DNA from: JBFWVD01 sp050246915
Lineage (GTDB): Bacteria > Actinomycetota > Acidimicrobiia > Acidimicrobiales > Ilumatobacteraceae
Direction of reading: 5' to 3'
DNA length: 64,000 nt
Assembly: GCA_050246915.1 (NCBI GenBank)
Contig: JBFWVD010000001.1
Location: forward strand, 62,001 to 126,000
Below the pieces are notes generated by a model. It had not been told where the DNA came from and made no database searches. It saw nothing but the letters and a program-made list of their open reading frames with translations. Below, one piece after another: positions 9,309 through 17,440 of this stretch. The position numbers and the translations under genes are program-made. Position 1 is the first letter of the stretch. Each line of letters opens with the position of its first letter.

Positions 9309-10313
9309 TCAGCCGCGGGCGTCCATGAACATCACCTTCAGGGCGTCGTAGCTCTCGATGCAATGACCGGCACCCAGCACCACCGATTCGAGCGGCTGCT
9401 CCACGAGATGCACGGGCACGTCGGTCTCGCGCTCGATGCGCGACGCCAAGCCGCGCAGCAGGCCGCCACCGCCCACCAATTGCATGCCTCGTGTCAAGAA
9501 GTCATGACTGAGCTCGGGTGGGGCCTTCGCCAGGCATCGGATCACCGACTCCACGATGGCGGAGACCGGTTCGTCGATGGCGGTGCGGACCTCACCCGGT
9601 GACAGCACCACGGTCTTGGGCAAGCCGCTCATGAGATCGCGACCACGCACCTCGGCGTGCATCTCACCGGGCGTCGGATCAGCTGAACCGATGGCCACCT
9701 TGATCTCCTCGGCGGTGCGCTCTCCGATGGCGATCCCGTACTCGCGACGCACGTAGCTCTGGATGGCCGAGTCGATGTCGAACGATCCGACGCGGATGGC
9801 CTCGAGCGCAACGATGCCGCCGAGGCTGATGACGGCTGTCTCGCTCGTCCCGCCGCCGATGTCGATGACCATGTTGCCGATCGGCTCATGGATGGGCAGG
9901 CCCGCGCCGATGGCGGCGGCCATGGGCTGCTCGATGAGCTGGCAGTCCTGCGCCCCGGCGCGGCGCGCCGCGTCCTTCACGGCTCGACGCTCCACCGCGG
10001 TGATGGCAGAGGGCACGCAGATGACGACACGTGGGCGGTTGAGGCGGGTCACGCCGGCGCGCTGGAGCAAGAGCCGGATCATCTTCTCGGTGATGTCGAA
10101 GTCGGTGATGGCGCCCTTTCGCAGCGGGCGGACCGCGACGATGTAGCCCGGGGTACGGCCGATCATCTGCCATGCCTCGCGCCCGGTCGCCAAGACATCG
10201 CCGCTCTGGGAGTTCAGAGCGATGACGGATGGCTCGTTGAGCACGATGCCGCGCCCCTTGGCGTAGACCAAGGTGTTGGCAGTGCCGAGATCGATGGCGA
10301 GGTCACGAGCCAG
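9309..10313 (-). CDS. mreB: Rod shape-determining protein MreB, CTG start
   Basis: 334 residues of actin-fold MreB. Phosphate-1 loop DLGTANTLVY, connect/phosphate-2 motif VIDIGGGTSETAVISLGG and adenosine motif LVGGGGLLRGLASRI are all present. MreB polymerises under the membrane and guides lateral wall synthesis. The first in-frame ATG or GTG downstream would remove the phosphate-1 loop. The frame upstream is closed by TGA 10319-10317, leaving CTG 10313 as the only start that keeps the fold. It is preceded by AAGGGG with a 7-base spacer. The stop of the upstream membrane-protein gene lies one codon before it, in the same frame. Confidence 0.88.
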   Translation of the reverse strand: MARDLAIDLGTANTLVYAKGRGIVLNEPSVIALNSQSGDVLATGREAWQMIGRTPGYIVAVRPLRKGAITDFDITEKMIRLLLQRAGVTRLNRPRVVICVPSAITAVERRAVKDAARRAGAQDCQLIEQPMAAAIGAGLPIHEPIGNMVIDIGGGTSETAVISLGGIVALEAIRVGSFDIDSAIQSYVRREYGIAIGERTAEEIKVAIGSADPTPGEMHAEVRGRDLMSGLPKTVVLSPGEVRTAIDEPVSAIVESVIRCLAKAPPELSHDFLTRGMQLVGGGGLLRGLASRIERETDVPVHLVEQPLESVVLGAGHCIESYDALKVMFMDARG

Positions 10314-10316
10314 TGG

Positions 10317-10829
10317 TCAACCCCTTGCCTCGTCACGGGGCCCATCGGCCTCGCCCGGATCCGCACGAGGAACGTCGTCGTCTCGTTCGACAGTCACCGC
10401 TTCGCCAGTCACCGCTTCGCCATCCACCGCATCATCCGCCACCGCTTCACCGGTCACCGGCGGCAGCTCGGGTTCCGGAGGGCGCACCACGACGACCGAA
10501 GGCGTGGAGATCCGTGGTGGCGCCGTCGTCGGTTTGGGTCCAGGCCGGGCCGCCGGTGTCGGAGTGACCGACGAACTCGATGGCGCCGGTTCCACGATGG
10601 ACACTCCCGAGCTGATCCGCTCCTCGCGCAGGTCGATGAGACCATCGTGCGGTCGCCCGAACGGATCATGACGAACCTTGTTGCGCTTGGGATCGAGCGC
10701 ACGCATCTCACGTTCGAATGAACGAACGCCGTGGATGGTCCCCGACGGCTGACGGTTGCGCAACAGCAACAGCATCACGCCGACCGCACAGATCCCGAAT
10801 GCAGACAGCAAGAACGCGACCGGGCTCAC
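10317..10829 (-). CDS. Single-pass membrane protein with acidic Pro/Val-rich tail
   Basis: 170 residues. One N-terminal membrane helix (VAFLLSAFGICAVGVMLLLL) is followed by a basic segment (FEREMRALDPKRNKVRHDP) and a long low-complexity cytoplasmic tail rich in Pro, Val, Glu and Asp with a GEAV(T/D) repeat. No family recognised. Its start overlaps the moaE stop (ATGA) and its stop lies three bases before mreB in the same frame, suggesting production coupled to MreB. A partner in envelope or cytoskeleton function is conjecture. Confidence 0.65.
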   Translation of the reverse strand: MSPVAFLLSAFGICAVGVMLLLLRNRQPSGTIHGVRSFEREMRALDPKRNKVRHDPFGRPHDGLIDLREERISSGVSIVEPAPSSSSVTPTPAARPGPKPTTAPPRISTPSVVVVRPPEPELPPVTGEAVADDAVDGEAVTGEAVTVERDDDVPRADPGEADGPRDEARG

Positions 10830-11326
10830 GACAGCTCACCTCGAGCCGGTTCGACCGGAGAGATCGGGTGGGCGTTGAGGCCCCATTCCGAGCCGGTCTC
10901 CCAGCTCTCCCGCTTCCAGATCGGAGCGGACGTCTTCAGCGTGTCGATGCCGTACTTGGCCGCTTCGAACGCTGCCTCACGATGGGCGCTGGAAACCGAC
11001 ACGACGACGGAGCTCTCGCCGAGCATGAGCCGCCCCAACCGGTGCACGATGGCCACCCGGCCGACGGACGGCCACGCGGCGCGTATCTCTGCGGCAATGG
11101 CCTCGAAGCGCGCGATCGCCTGGTTTTCGTAGGCCTCGTAGTCGAGGTGGGTCACCCCGTCGCGGCCCTCGGCGTGATCGCGCACGGTGCCCGAGAACAA
11201 GACCACGGCGCCGATGGACTCCGTCACGGTCCACGCGTAGAGGTCAGCGATCGGCAACGGCTCGGAGGTGAGGCCGATCCAGGTTTCGCCGATCGGTGGC
11301 GGCAGGCTCGGGGTCACGACGTTCAT
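10826..11326 (-). CDS. moaE: Molybdopterin synthase catalytic subunit MoaE
   Basis: 166 residues. Family motifs: AVVLFSGTVRDHAEGRDGVTHLDYEAYE near residues 38-65, VGRVAIVHRLGRLMLGESSVVVSVSSAHR and the catalytic Lys region LKTSAPIWKRESW. MoaE with thiocarboxylated MoaD inserts the dithiolene sulfurs into precursor Z. A roughly 20-residue N-terminal extension precedes the conserved core. No moaD or other moa gene is adjacent. First gene of a three-gene unit with the membrane protein and mreB, an unusual pairing. Confidence 0.93.
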   Translation of the reverse strand: MNVVTPSLPPPIGETWIGLTSEPLPIADLYAWTVTESIGAVVLFSGTVRDHAEGRDGVTHLDYEAYENQAIARFEAIAAEIRAAWPSVGRVAIVHRLGRLMLGESSVVVSVSSAHREAAFEAAKYGIDTLKTSAPIWKRESWETGSEWGLNAHPISPVEPARGELS

Positions 11327-11455
11327 GCTAGGGCTGCCGCCGCCCGTGAGCCACCGGGGACGATGAGTGATCGACCCGAGGACCGCGGTTGTCCCGAGCA
11401 GAGCTCAGGTGTCCCGCGCCATGCTCGACGGACATCCTCACTATCCTCGCCGACC

Positions 11456-12766
11456 GTGGACGGGCAGGAGGCAGCGTTCTTCGACGACGACGAACCTGCG
11501 CGCCCCTTGCTCCCTCCAGAAGACCGGTTGTGGCGTCATCCCTCGGAGTTGGCGATGCTCCCTCCGCCACGGCGCCGTCATCGCCCGTCGCTCAGCCCGC
11601 TGGTCATCGCTCCGCTGGTCGTGGTCGGGGTGGCTGGGGCGCTGATCATCGCGGTCGTCGTCGCCGGTCCGTCCACGACCCGCAACCGCGTGCGACCGTC
11701 CGATGCTGCTCTGGTCACCCCGCTCACCGTCAGCTCGATCGTGTCAGCGGCAACTGCGGTGCCGACCATCGCGCCGTCCCCGACCACCACGGCGGAGGTG
11801 CAGTCGACCACCACAGTGCCCACCGCCACCACCGTCGCAACCATTCCTCCGACCACCGAACCGATGATCGCCGTCGCCGCGCGACCATCGGGACAGGGAA
11901 TGTTGGCCAATGGCGCGGTGACCGTGCCCGCCGTCGATCTGCACGATCGGTATGTGGTCGCGGCGTTCGACGCCGCCCCGAGCACCGACTCGAGCTGGAC
12001 GTTCACCGACGATTCGGGACTGGAGCGACCGGCGCATCTCGTGGGATACATCGCCGCGGTGCGCGTCGCGGTCCTGTCGGTGGACGCCGGCGACATCGAT
12101 CAGCCCGCCGGTGAGACCGAGCTGCCACTCGCACCGTGGGCCGACGAGGCACCCACCGTCGGTGCAGCGATCAGCATCGGGGACCGTGACGGTGTGCTGG
12201 TGGCCATCGGGAACGAGCCCACGGCAGACGGCCTGGCCCTCGAGCACGCGCTGGTGGCCGATACGAACACCGACTCCGATCAACCTGACTCGGTCTCCGC
12301 TTCCAGCGTCACGTCATCGACGGCCTCGACGGTTGCTGCACCCGAGTCCACGGACCCGTCCGTCGGGGATCTCGTGTGGTCCAACGGGAAGATCTTGGGT
12401 CTGGTGGTGCACGTCGGCGACGGACAGGTCCTGGCGATCCCGTCCAACCTCGTGAAGGCCGCCGCGGCGTCGGTGATCGCTGCCGGCAGTGCCGAACTCG
12501 CATGGCTCGGGGTGTCCGTCACCAGCAACGAACACGCCGACATCGTCGTGTCAGCGGTGAACTCCTCCAGCCCTGCTTCCAGCATCGGACTGCGTGTCGG
12601 CGACGTCGTCACCGCGCTCAACGGGCGCGACATCACCTCGCCAGCCGATCTGGTCGCCGCAGTGTGGAGTTGCGGCGCCGGTCACGCCGTAGAGATCACG
12701 GTGACCCGAGACGGTGTCGCCACGACCCTCGTCGGCGAACTGGCGGCAATGCCGGTCAACGCCTGA
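11456..12766 (+). CDS. Membrane trypsin-like/PDZ protein, protease residues degenerate
   Basis: 436 residues from GTG 11456 (ATG 11363 is possible, neither has a clear ribosome site). Order: acidic N-terminus with LLPPEDRLWRHPSELA, one membrane helix (VIAPLVVVGVAGALIIAVVVA), a Thr/Pro linker, a degenerate S1C-protease-like beta domain, and a C-terminal PDZ domain (LGVSVTSNEHADIVV, SIGLRVGDVVTALNGRDI). The expected GNSGGPL serine loop reads GDLVWSNGKILGLVV, so the nucleophile appears lost. Probably an extracytoplasmic sensor or adaptor rather than a protease. The RLWRHPSEL segment is, to my knowledge, typical of acidimicrobial membrane HtrA relatives. Confidence 0.72.
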   Translation: MDGQEAAFFDDDEPARPLLPPEDRLWRHPSELAMLPPPRRRHRPSLSPLVIAPLVVVGVAGALIIAVVVAGPSTTRNRVRPSDAALVTPLTVSSIVSAATAVPTIAPSPTTTAEVQSTTTVPTATTVATIPPTTEPMIAVAARPSGQGMLANGAVTVPAVDLHDRYVVAAFDAAPSTDSSWTFTDDSGLERPAHLVGYIAAVRVAVLSVDAGDIDQPAGETELPLAPWADEAPTVGAAISIGDRDGVLVAIGNEPTADGLALEHALVADTNTDSDQPDSVSASSVTSSTASTVAAPESTDPSVGDLVWSNGKILGLVVHVGDGQVLAIPSNLVKAAAASVIAAGSAELAWLGVSVTSNEHADIVVSAVNSSSPASSIGLRVGDVVTALNGRDITSPADLVAAVWSCGAGHAVEITVTRDGVATTLVGELAAMPVNA

Positions 12767-12780
12767 GATCGACGACGCAG

Positions 12781-12832
12781 CTGCGCGGACTGATCTCGAC
12801 GGTCAGCTCCGCGGATTGATCTCGATGATCAG
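12781..12832. repeat. 26-bp imperfect tandem duplication
   Basis: Two adjacent copies, 12781-12806 and 12807-12832, of a CTGCGCGGACTGATCTCGAC-type unit matching at 22 of 26 positions. It sits between two convergent genes and the second copy reaches the stop codon of the minus-strand gene. Confidence 0.7.
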
Positions 12833-13920
12833 CGGCGACTGCGGGACGTGCGCCGGACCAGATAAGCGACCGCCCCACCGGAGATGAGCATGGCGACACC
12901 CGAAGCGCCGAGAGCCAACTCCTGCTTGCGTTTCGGGCTCATCATCGACCACCAGCTGCCCTCGGTGCCCGCCACATAGGCCTCTTCGTTGGTGCTCCTC
13001 GGCTGCCAACCCGCAGCCTTCAGCCGATCGTTGGCGATCACCCACGGGTACATCGTGTACGGGAGCAATCCCGGTGGGATCGGCCCGAGCTGCAACTCCC
13101 AACTCCAGCTGGCCAGCCGCGCCGCGACGCGTGCCGGCAACCGGACCCGCGGCGGCGCACCGGTGAGGGCCTGCACCGTTTCGGCGGGCACCCATCCATC
13201 GGGCGCAACGTTGTAGGGGCCGTCGAGACGGTTGCGACGAGCGATGTCAACCGCACTTGCCACATCGTCGAGAGCCACGAACTGCTGCGGCGGTTCGTTG
13301 TCGCCCGCCCGCACGCCCGCGGCCGCCGCCAACAGGCGCGCAACATAGCTTGCTTCACCTTCGCTGAGCGCGATGGCCGGTCGAAGCACCGCAGCGACCC
13401 GCTCCGGTGATTGCGCGGCCCAGTCGGCCAACAGTTGCTCCACACGAGCCTTCTGCGTGGCGAAGGCGAACTCGGGGTTCGGCCGAACCGGCGCGTCCTC
13501 GGTGAGTGGGATGGGGTTGTTGGCCCACGCGCCATACACCATCGCCGACGACAAACCGACGACTTGGTTCACCCCGGTGCGCGACGCCGCGGCGAGCAAC
13601 AGCGCGGTGCCGTCGACGTTGACCTTGTGCGCGTCATCGGCGTCGACCTCTGTGCGCGACGACGAAGCCAGGTGCACGAGCACATCAGCGCCGTGCAGCA
13701 GCGCGTCGAGATCAGCGACGAGTAGATCCACGGTGCGCGGTTCGATCTTCCCGCTGGCCACGACCGGATCGGTATCGAGGGCGATCACGCGGCCCACCGA
13801 GGGGTCGGCCGCGAGCAACGGCAACACGCGACGACCGAGCTGCCCGGCTGCACCGGTGACCACCACCGTGGATCCGGCGGAGCGTGCCGCGGGCGCGCTC
13901 ACGGTCGCTCTCCGCACCAT
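12829..13920 (-). CDS. NAD-dependent epimerase/dehydratase-like protein with C-terminal membrane helix
   Basis: 363 residues from ATG 13920. An extended-SDR Rossmann fold begins VVVTGAAGQLGRRVLPLL (GxxGxxG) with DVLVHLASS. The catalytic Tyr region departs from YxxxK: SSAMVYGAW carries the Ser/Tyr, but the later motif is FAFATQKARVEQLL with Phe where Tyr is usual, leaving Lys. The tail ends with a hydrophobic helix (LGASGVAMLISGGAVAYLV) and Arg-rich end, so it is probably anchored. Substrate unknown; a nucleotide-sugar or steroid-like substrate would fit the fold. Confidence 0.72.
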   Translation of the reverse strand: MVRRATVSAPAARSAGSTVVVTGAAGQLGRRVLPLLAADPSVGRVIALDTDPVVASGKIEPRTVDLLVADLDALLHGADVLVHLASSSRTEVDADDAHKVNVDGTALLLAAASRTGVNQVVGLSSAMVYGAWANNPIPLTEDAPVRPNPEFAFATQKARVEQLLADWAAQSPERVAAVLRPAIALSEGEASYVARLLAAAAGVRAGDNEPPQQFVALDDVASAVDIARRNRLDGPYNVAPDGWVPAETVQALTGAPPRVRLPARVAARLASWSWELQLGPIPPGLLPYTMYPWVIANDRLKAAGWQPRSTNEEAYVAGTEGSWWSMMSPKRKQELALGASGVAMLISGGAVAYLVRRTSRSRR

Positions 13921-13977
13921 TGCCGGCGCGCCGGGTTCGAATCGGGCAAGAGTTCGCTGTCCGCGGCCGGAAAGACC

Positions 13978-15192
13978 ATGGCATCGTCCTACCATGCCGG
14001 TGTGAGCGATCCCGGCTTCAATCCTTTCGGCGGCCTCCCCTTCTTCGGCGATCTCGCCAAGATGGTGGCCGGCCAGGGGCCCATCAGTTGGGACGCGGCA
14101 CGGCAATTGGCGTTGTCGATTGCTACGGGCGGCGAGAGCGAACCCAACGTCGATCCGCTCGATCGGTTGTCGTTCGAGGGCCTCGGGCGGGTCGCAGAGT
14201 TGCAGGTCACCACCCGCACCGGACTGGAGGTCGGCCTCGCCCGCATCACCCCGGTCACGCCATCGATGTTCGCCATGCGCAGCCTCGACGCCTATCGGCC
14301 CTTGTTCGAGCGCTTGGCCGGCTCGTTGGGTGCATCCGATCCGGCCACGTTCGATCCTGCTGGGTTCGGATCAGGCGAGGAGCAGGACCCCGAGATGGCC
14401 ATGCTCGCTGGCCTGCTGCGCATGATGAGTCCGCTCACGCTGGGCATGTCGGCCGGATCGATGGTCGGTCACCTGGCTCGGCGATCCTTCGGCCAGTACC
14501 ACCTACCCATCCCGCGTCCGGCGAGCGACGAAGTGTTGGTGCTCCCTCGTGCGATCGACGCCTTCGCCGAAGACTGGAGCCTCGGGAAGGACGATCTGCG
14601 GTTGTGGGTGTGCTTGCACGAGCTGACCCATCATGCCGTGCTGGCCGTGCCGCACGTACGCACCGAGTTGGAGGCGCTCATCCGGCAGTTCGTGTCGGGC
14701 TTCCGTCCCGACGGCAACGCCCTGTCACAGCGACTCAACGAACTCGATCCCACTGACCCATCGATGCTCGGGATCCAACAGATGTTCTCCGACCCCGAGG
14801 TGCTCCTCGGTGCCATGAGCTCCGATCAACAGCGCGCCACCGCGCCGCGCCTCGACGCACTGGTGGCCGTCATCGTCGGCTACGTCGACCACATCCTCGA
14901 CACCATCGGCAACGGGCTCATCGGTTCTTACCGGGTGTTGGCCGAAGCGGTGCGGCGCCATCGCCTCGAAGCCGATCAGGCCGAGGTCTTCGTCGCTCGT
15001 CTGCTCGGCTTGTCGATCGGCCAGGATCAGATCGATCGAGGCAAGACCTTCGTCGGCGGTGTCATCGAGCGAGCGGGTGAAGCGGGCCTCGCTCGGCTGT
15101 GGGAGTCGGCTCGCTGTCTGCCCACCCCAGCTGAGGTCGACGCCCCGGGCCTGTGGCTGGCCCGCATCGAACTCCCCGAACAGCCGGGCTGA
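13978..15192 (+). CDS. Zincin-type metalloprotease family (DUF2342/Zincin_2)
   Basis: 404 residues from ATG 13978; GTG 14002 (giving VSDPGFNPFGGLPFFGDL) is an equally likely start. The core contains HELTHHAVL, an HExxH zinc motif, within the segment WVCLHELTHHAVLAVPHVRTELEAL. The family is annotated as zinc-dependent metalloprotease or 'coenzyme F420 biosynthesis associated' in actinobacteria, but no activity is proven to my knowledge. No signal peptide, so cytoplasmic. Divergent from the SDR-like gene with 57 bases between. Confidence 0.75.
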   Translation: MASSYHAGVSDPGFNPFGGLPFFGDLAKMVAGQGPISWDAARQLALSIATGGESEPNVDPLDRLSFEGLGRVAELQVTTRTGLEVGLARITPVTPSMFAMRSLDAYRPLFERLAGSLGASDPATFDPAGFGSGEEQDPEMAMLAGLLRMMSPLTLGMSAGSMVGHLARRSFGQYHLPIPRPASDEVLVLPRAIDAFAEDWSLGKDDLRLWVCLHELTHHAVLAVPHVRTELEALIRQFVSGFRPDGNALSQRLNELDPTDPSMLGIQQMFSDPEVLLGAMSSDQQRATAPRLDALVAVIVGYVDHILDTIGNGLIGSYRVLAEAVRRHRLEADQAEVFVARLLGLSIGQDQIDRGKTFVGGVIERAGEAGLARLWESARCLPTPAEVDAPGLWLARIELPEQPG

Positions 15193-15239
15193 CCATCAAG
15201 GGCTGATCATCGACGGGCTGACGATCGCCGGCCTGACGG
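15186..15239. repeat. 15-bp imperfect tandem repeat
   Basis: Three to four copies of a GGGCTGAYSATCRNC-like unit start at 15186, about 15200, 15215 and 15230. The array includes the zincin stop codon and ends next to the stop of the convergent MFS gene. Confidence 0.6.
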
Positions 15240-15240
15240 G

Positions 15241-16644
15241 TCACCGATCGAGCTGGGTCGTGTCGGGAGGCGGGTTCTGCGGTGTCGGCTGCGACGTGGG
15301 TGGCGGCAGCGACGCGCCCGCTGGTCGGCTCATCTCGCCGGTGAGATCGCGGATGGTCCGCGCCGTCGTTCCCGCCACCTTGCGCGCGGCACGGCCGGCA
15401 TGCACCCGCAACGGAACCGGCATCTGGCCGGTGCGTTGGAGATGGCGTAGCCCGAGCACGTAGGTGAACGCCCCGAACGCGGCTGCGCCCGCCACGATCG
15501 CGCAGGCCAGCCAGCCCGGCAGGTTCAACGCCACCGGCACCACACCAGCGGCCACCCAGACCACCTGGAACTTGGTCTCGAACGACGCGAACGATCGGCC
15601 GCGGTTGGCATCAGGAGCGTCGCGCTGCACGATCGAGTCGAAGGCGAGGCGACCCGCGCTCGCTGCGAAGCCCACCGCCCCGGCGAGCAACGCCAACGAC
15701 ACTCGCCCGCCACTGAGCGCGCCGCCCGCGGCCACCACCGCAACGAGCGAAAGCACGCTCCACAGCATCGTCTCTTCGCGCATCTGCCGTCGCAAGATGG
15801 GCGCGACGATCGCGCCACCGAGCGAACCGATGGTCGAGAACGCCAGCACGATGCCGAACCACCACGTCGGCGTGCCGCTGCGACGGAACCAGAACGCCAC
15901 CGAGAACGTGAGGAAGCCCACGACACCGCGCGTCAACGCGGTCGCCGATGCCGCCAGCAGCACGCCGCCGGTGCGCAATTCGGCCCGCTCCTCGGCCGTG
16001 GGGGCCGACTCGGCGATCTTCGATGGTGGCATGCGAGCCCCCACCACCAACATGGCGCCGAACGCGCCAGACGCCAGCACCACCACCAGCCCTGGCCGAT
16101 CGAGTGCCAACAGCGGCAACGCCGGCAGTGAAGCGACGAAACCGGTCACGCCGGAGAGCAGGTTGAGCTTGGAGTTCGCTTCCACCAACTCGGCGTCGCT
16201 GTCGACCGTCGTGGGGACCAGCGCGCTCTTGGTCACCGAGTAGGTCTTGGAGCTCACCAACTGCACGAAGGCGAGTGGGAACAGCAGCAGGCTGTCGATG
16301 TTCCCGATCATGAAGATGGCCGAGACGAAGCGGGTCACGCCGGTCACCAACATGACCAAGCGACGACCACCGGCCATCCGATCGATGAGCGGCCCGATCA
16401 CCGGACCGACCACCGCGAACGGCGCCATCGTGAACAGCAGATAGCCCAACACCTTGGGCCGAGCCGCGTCAGGGCTGATCGAGAAGAACAGCGAACCGGC
16501 CAAGGCCAGGGCGATGAACGTGTCCCCGGCGACCGACAACGCGTGGGTGCGGGCCAGTCGTGTGAACGGGGAGACCACGAAACGCGTCGCCATCTCGCCC
16601 ACGGCGGGGTCGAGCGCACTCGGTCGTTTCGGCGGACGGTTCAC
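15241..16644 (-). CDS. MFS-type transporter
   Basis: 467 residues from GTG 16644; ATG 16698 would add 18 residues. About 10-12 hydrophobic helices in two halves, with an amphipathic start (TRFVVSPFTRLARTHALSVAGDTFIALALAGSLFF) and the loop GPLIDRMAGGRRLVM resembling MFS motif A. The C-terminal tail of about 60 residues is Pro/Thr-rich and cytoplasmic. Similar proteins are annotated as MFS permeases of unknown substrate in actinobacteria. It follows the regX3-like gene on the same strand with a 73-base gap, so it might be the last gene of the phosphate operon. Confidence 0.72.
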   Translation of the reverse strand: MNRPPKRPSALDPAVGEMATRFVVSPFTRLARTHALSVAGDTFIALALAGSLFFSISPDAARPKVLGYLLFTMAPFAVVGPVIGPLIDRMAGGRRLVMLVTGVTRFVSAIFMIGNIDSLLLFPLAFVQLVSSKTYSVTKSALVPTTVDSDAELVEANSKLNLLSGVTGFVASLPALPLLALDRPGLVVVLASGAFGAMLVVGARMPPSKIAESAPTAEERAELRTGGVLLAASATALTRGVVGFLTFSVAFWFRRSGTPTWWFGIVLAFSTIGSLGGAIVAPILRRQMREETMLWSVLSLVAVVAAGGALSGGRVSLALLAGAVGFAASAGRLAFDSIVQRDAPDANRGRSFASFETKFQVVWVAAGVVPVALNLPGWLACAIVAGAAAFGAFTYVLGLRHLQRTGQMPVPLRVHAGRAARKVAGTTARTIRDLTGEMSRPAGASLPPPTSQPTPQNPPPDTTQLDR

Positions 16645-16717
16645 AGTGCCATGGTAGGTACCCCGCTGCTGCCGATCGCCCCACAACCGATCGCGCATGG
16701 CACGAAGCGGCAGTCGC

Positions 16718-17440
16718 TCAGCTCCGGGGCTTGTCGTACTTGTAGCCCAGCCCACGGATGGTGGTGATACGGGTGGGCACCGAAGGATCGTCCTCCACCT
16801 TGGCCCGCAGTCGTTTGATGTGCACGTCGAGGGTCTTGGTGTCGCCCACGTAATCCGATCCCCACACACGGTCGATCAACACGTCTCGCGTCAGCACACG
16901 GCCGGCGTTGGCCAGCAGCAGGGCCAGCAGCTCGAACTCCTTCAGCGGCAGTGACACCTGATCGCCCCGGATCATCACCTCGTGCCGCTCAGGATCGAGA
17001 CGGACGTCGCCCACCTCGAGCAGATCGCCGCTGGGCAGGGCGCTGTCGTCATGCGGCGCCCGCCGCAACACCGCCCGCATCCGGGCCACCAGCTCACGCA
17101 GCCGATACGGCTTTGTCACGTAGTCGTCGGCGCCCACCTCGAGCCCCACCACGGTGTCGATCTCCGCCCCCTTGGCCGTCACCATGATGATGGGAACGGT
17201 CGTGCGCTTCCGTAGCTGCCGGCACACGTCGATGCCGCTCATGCGCGGCAGCATCACGTCGAGCAACACCAGATCGGGCTGCACGATGTCGAACATGTCG
17301 AGCGCCGCCATGCCGTCACGGGCGATCTCGACGCGGAACCCCTCACGCTGCAGCCCGACGGTGAGCGCATCGATGAACGAGTCCTCATCCTCGACCACCA
17401 ACACCGTGATGCTCGTCGAGCCTGACTTGAGCGAACTCAT
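16718..17440 (-). CDS. regX3: OmpR/PhoB-family response regulator (RegX3-like)
   Basis: 240 residues. Receiver domain: acidic pair VVEDED, phospho-acceptor Asp61 in LVLLDVMLPRMSG, Thr in MVTAKGA and Lys in VTKPYRL. C-terminal winged helix: LPLKEFELLALLLANAGRVLTRDVLIDRVWG and IKRLRAKVEDDPSVPTRITTIRGLGYKY. Start ATG overlaps the kinase stop (ATGA, 17440-17437). Location after pst-phoU and a SenX3-like kinase identifies it as the phosphate-response regulator, expected to bind the PHO-box repeats before pstS and ppk. Confidence 0.9.
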   Translation of the reverse strand: MSSLKSGSTSITVLVVEDEDSFIDALTVGLQREGFRVEIARDGMAALDMFDIVQPDLVLLDVMLPRMSGIDVCRQLRKRTTVPIIMVTAKGAEIDTVVGLEVGADDYVTKPYRLRELVARMRAVLRRAPHDDSALPSGDLLEVGDVRLDPERHEVMIRGDQVSLPLKEFELLALLLANAGRVLTRDVLIDRVWGSDYVGDTKTLDVHIKRLRAKVEDDPSVPTRITTIRGLGYKYDKPRS

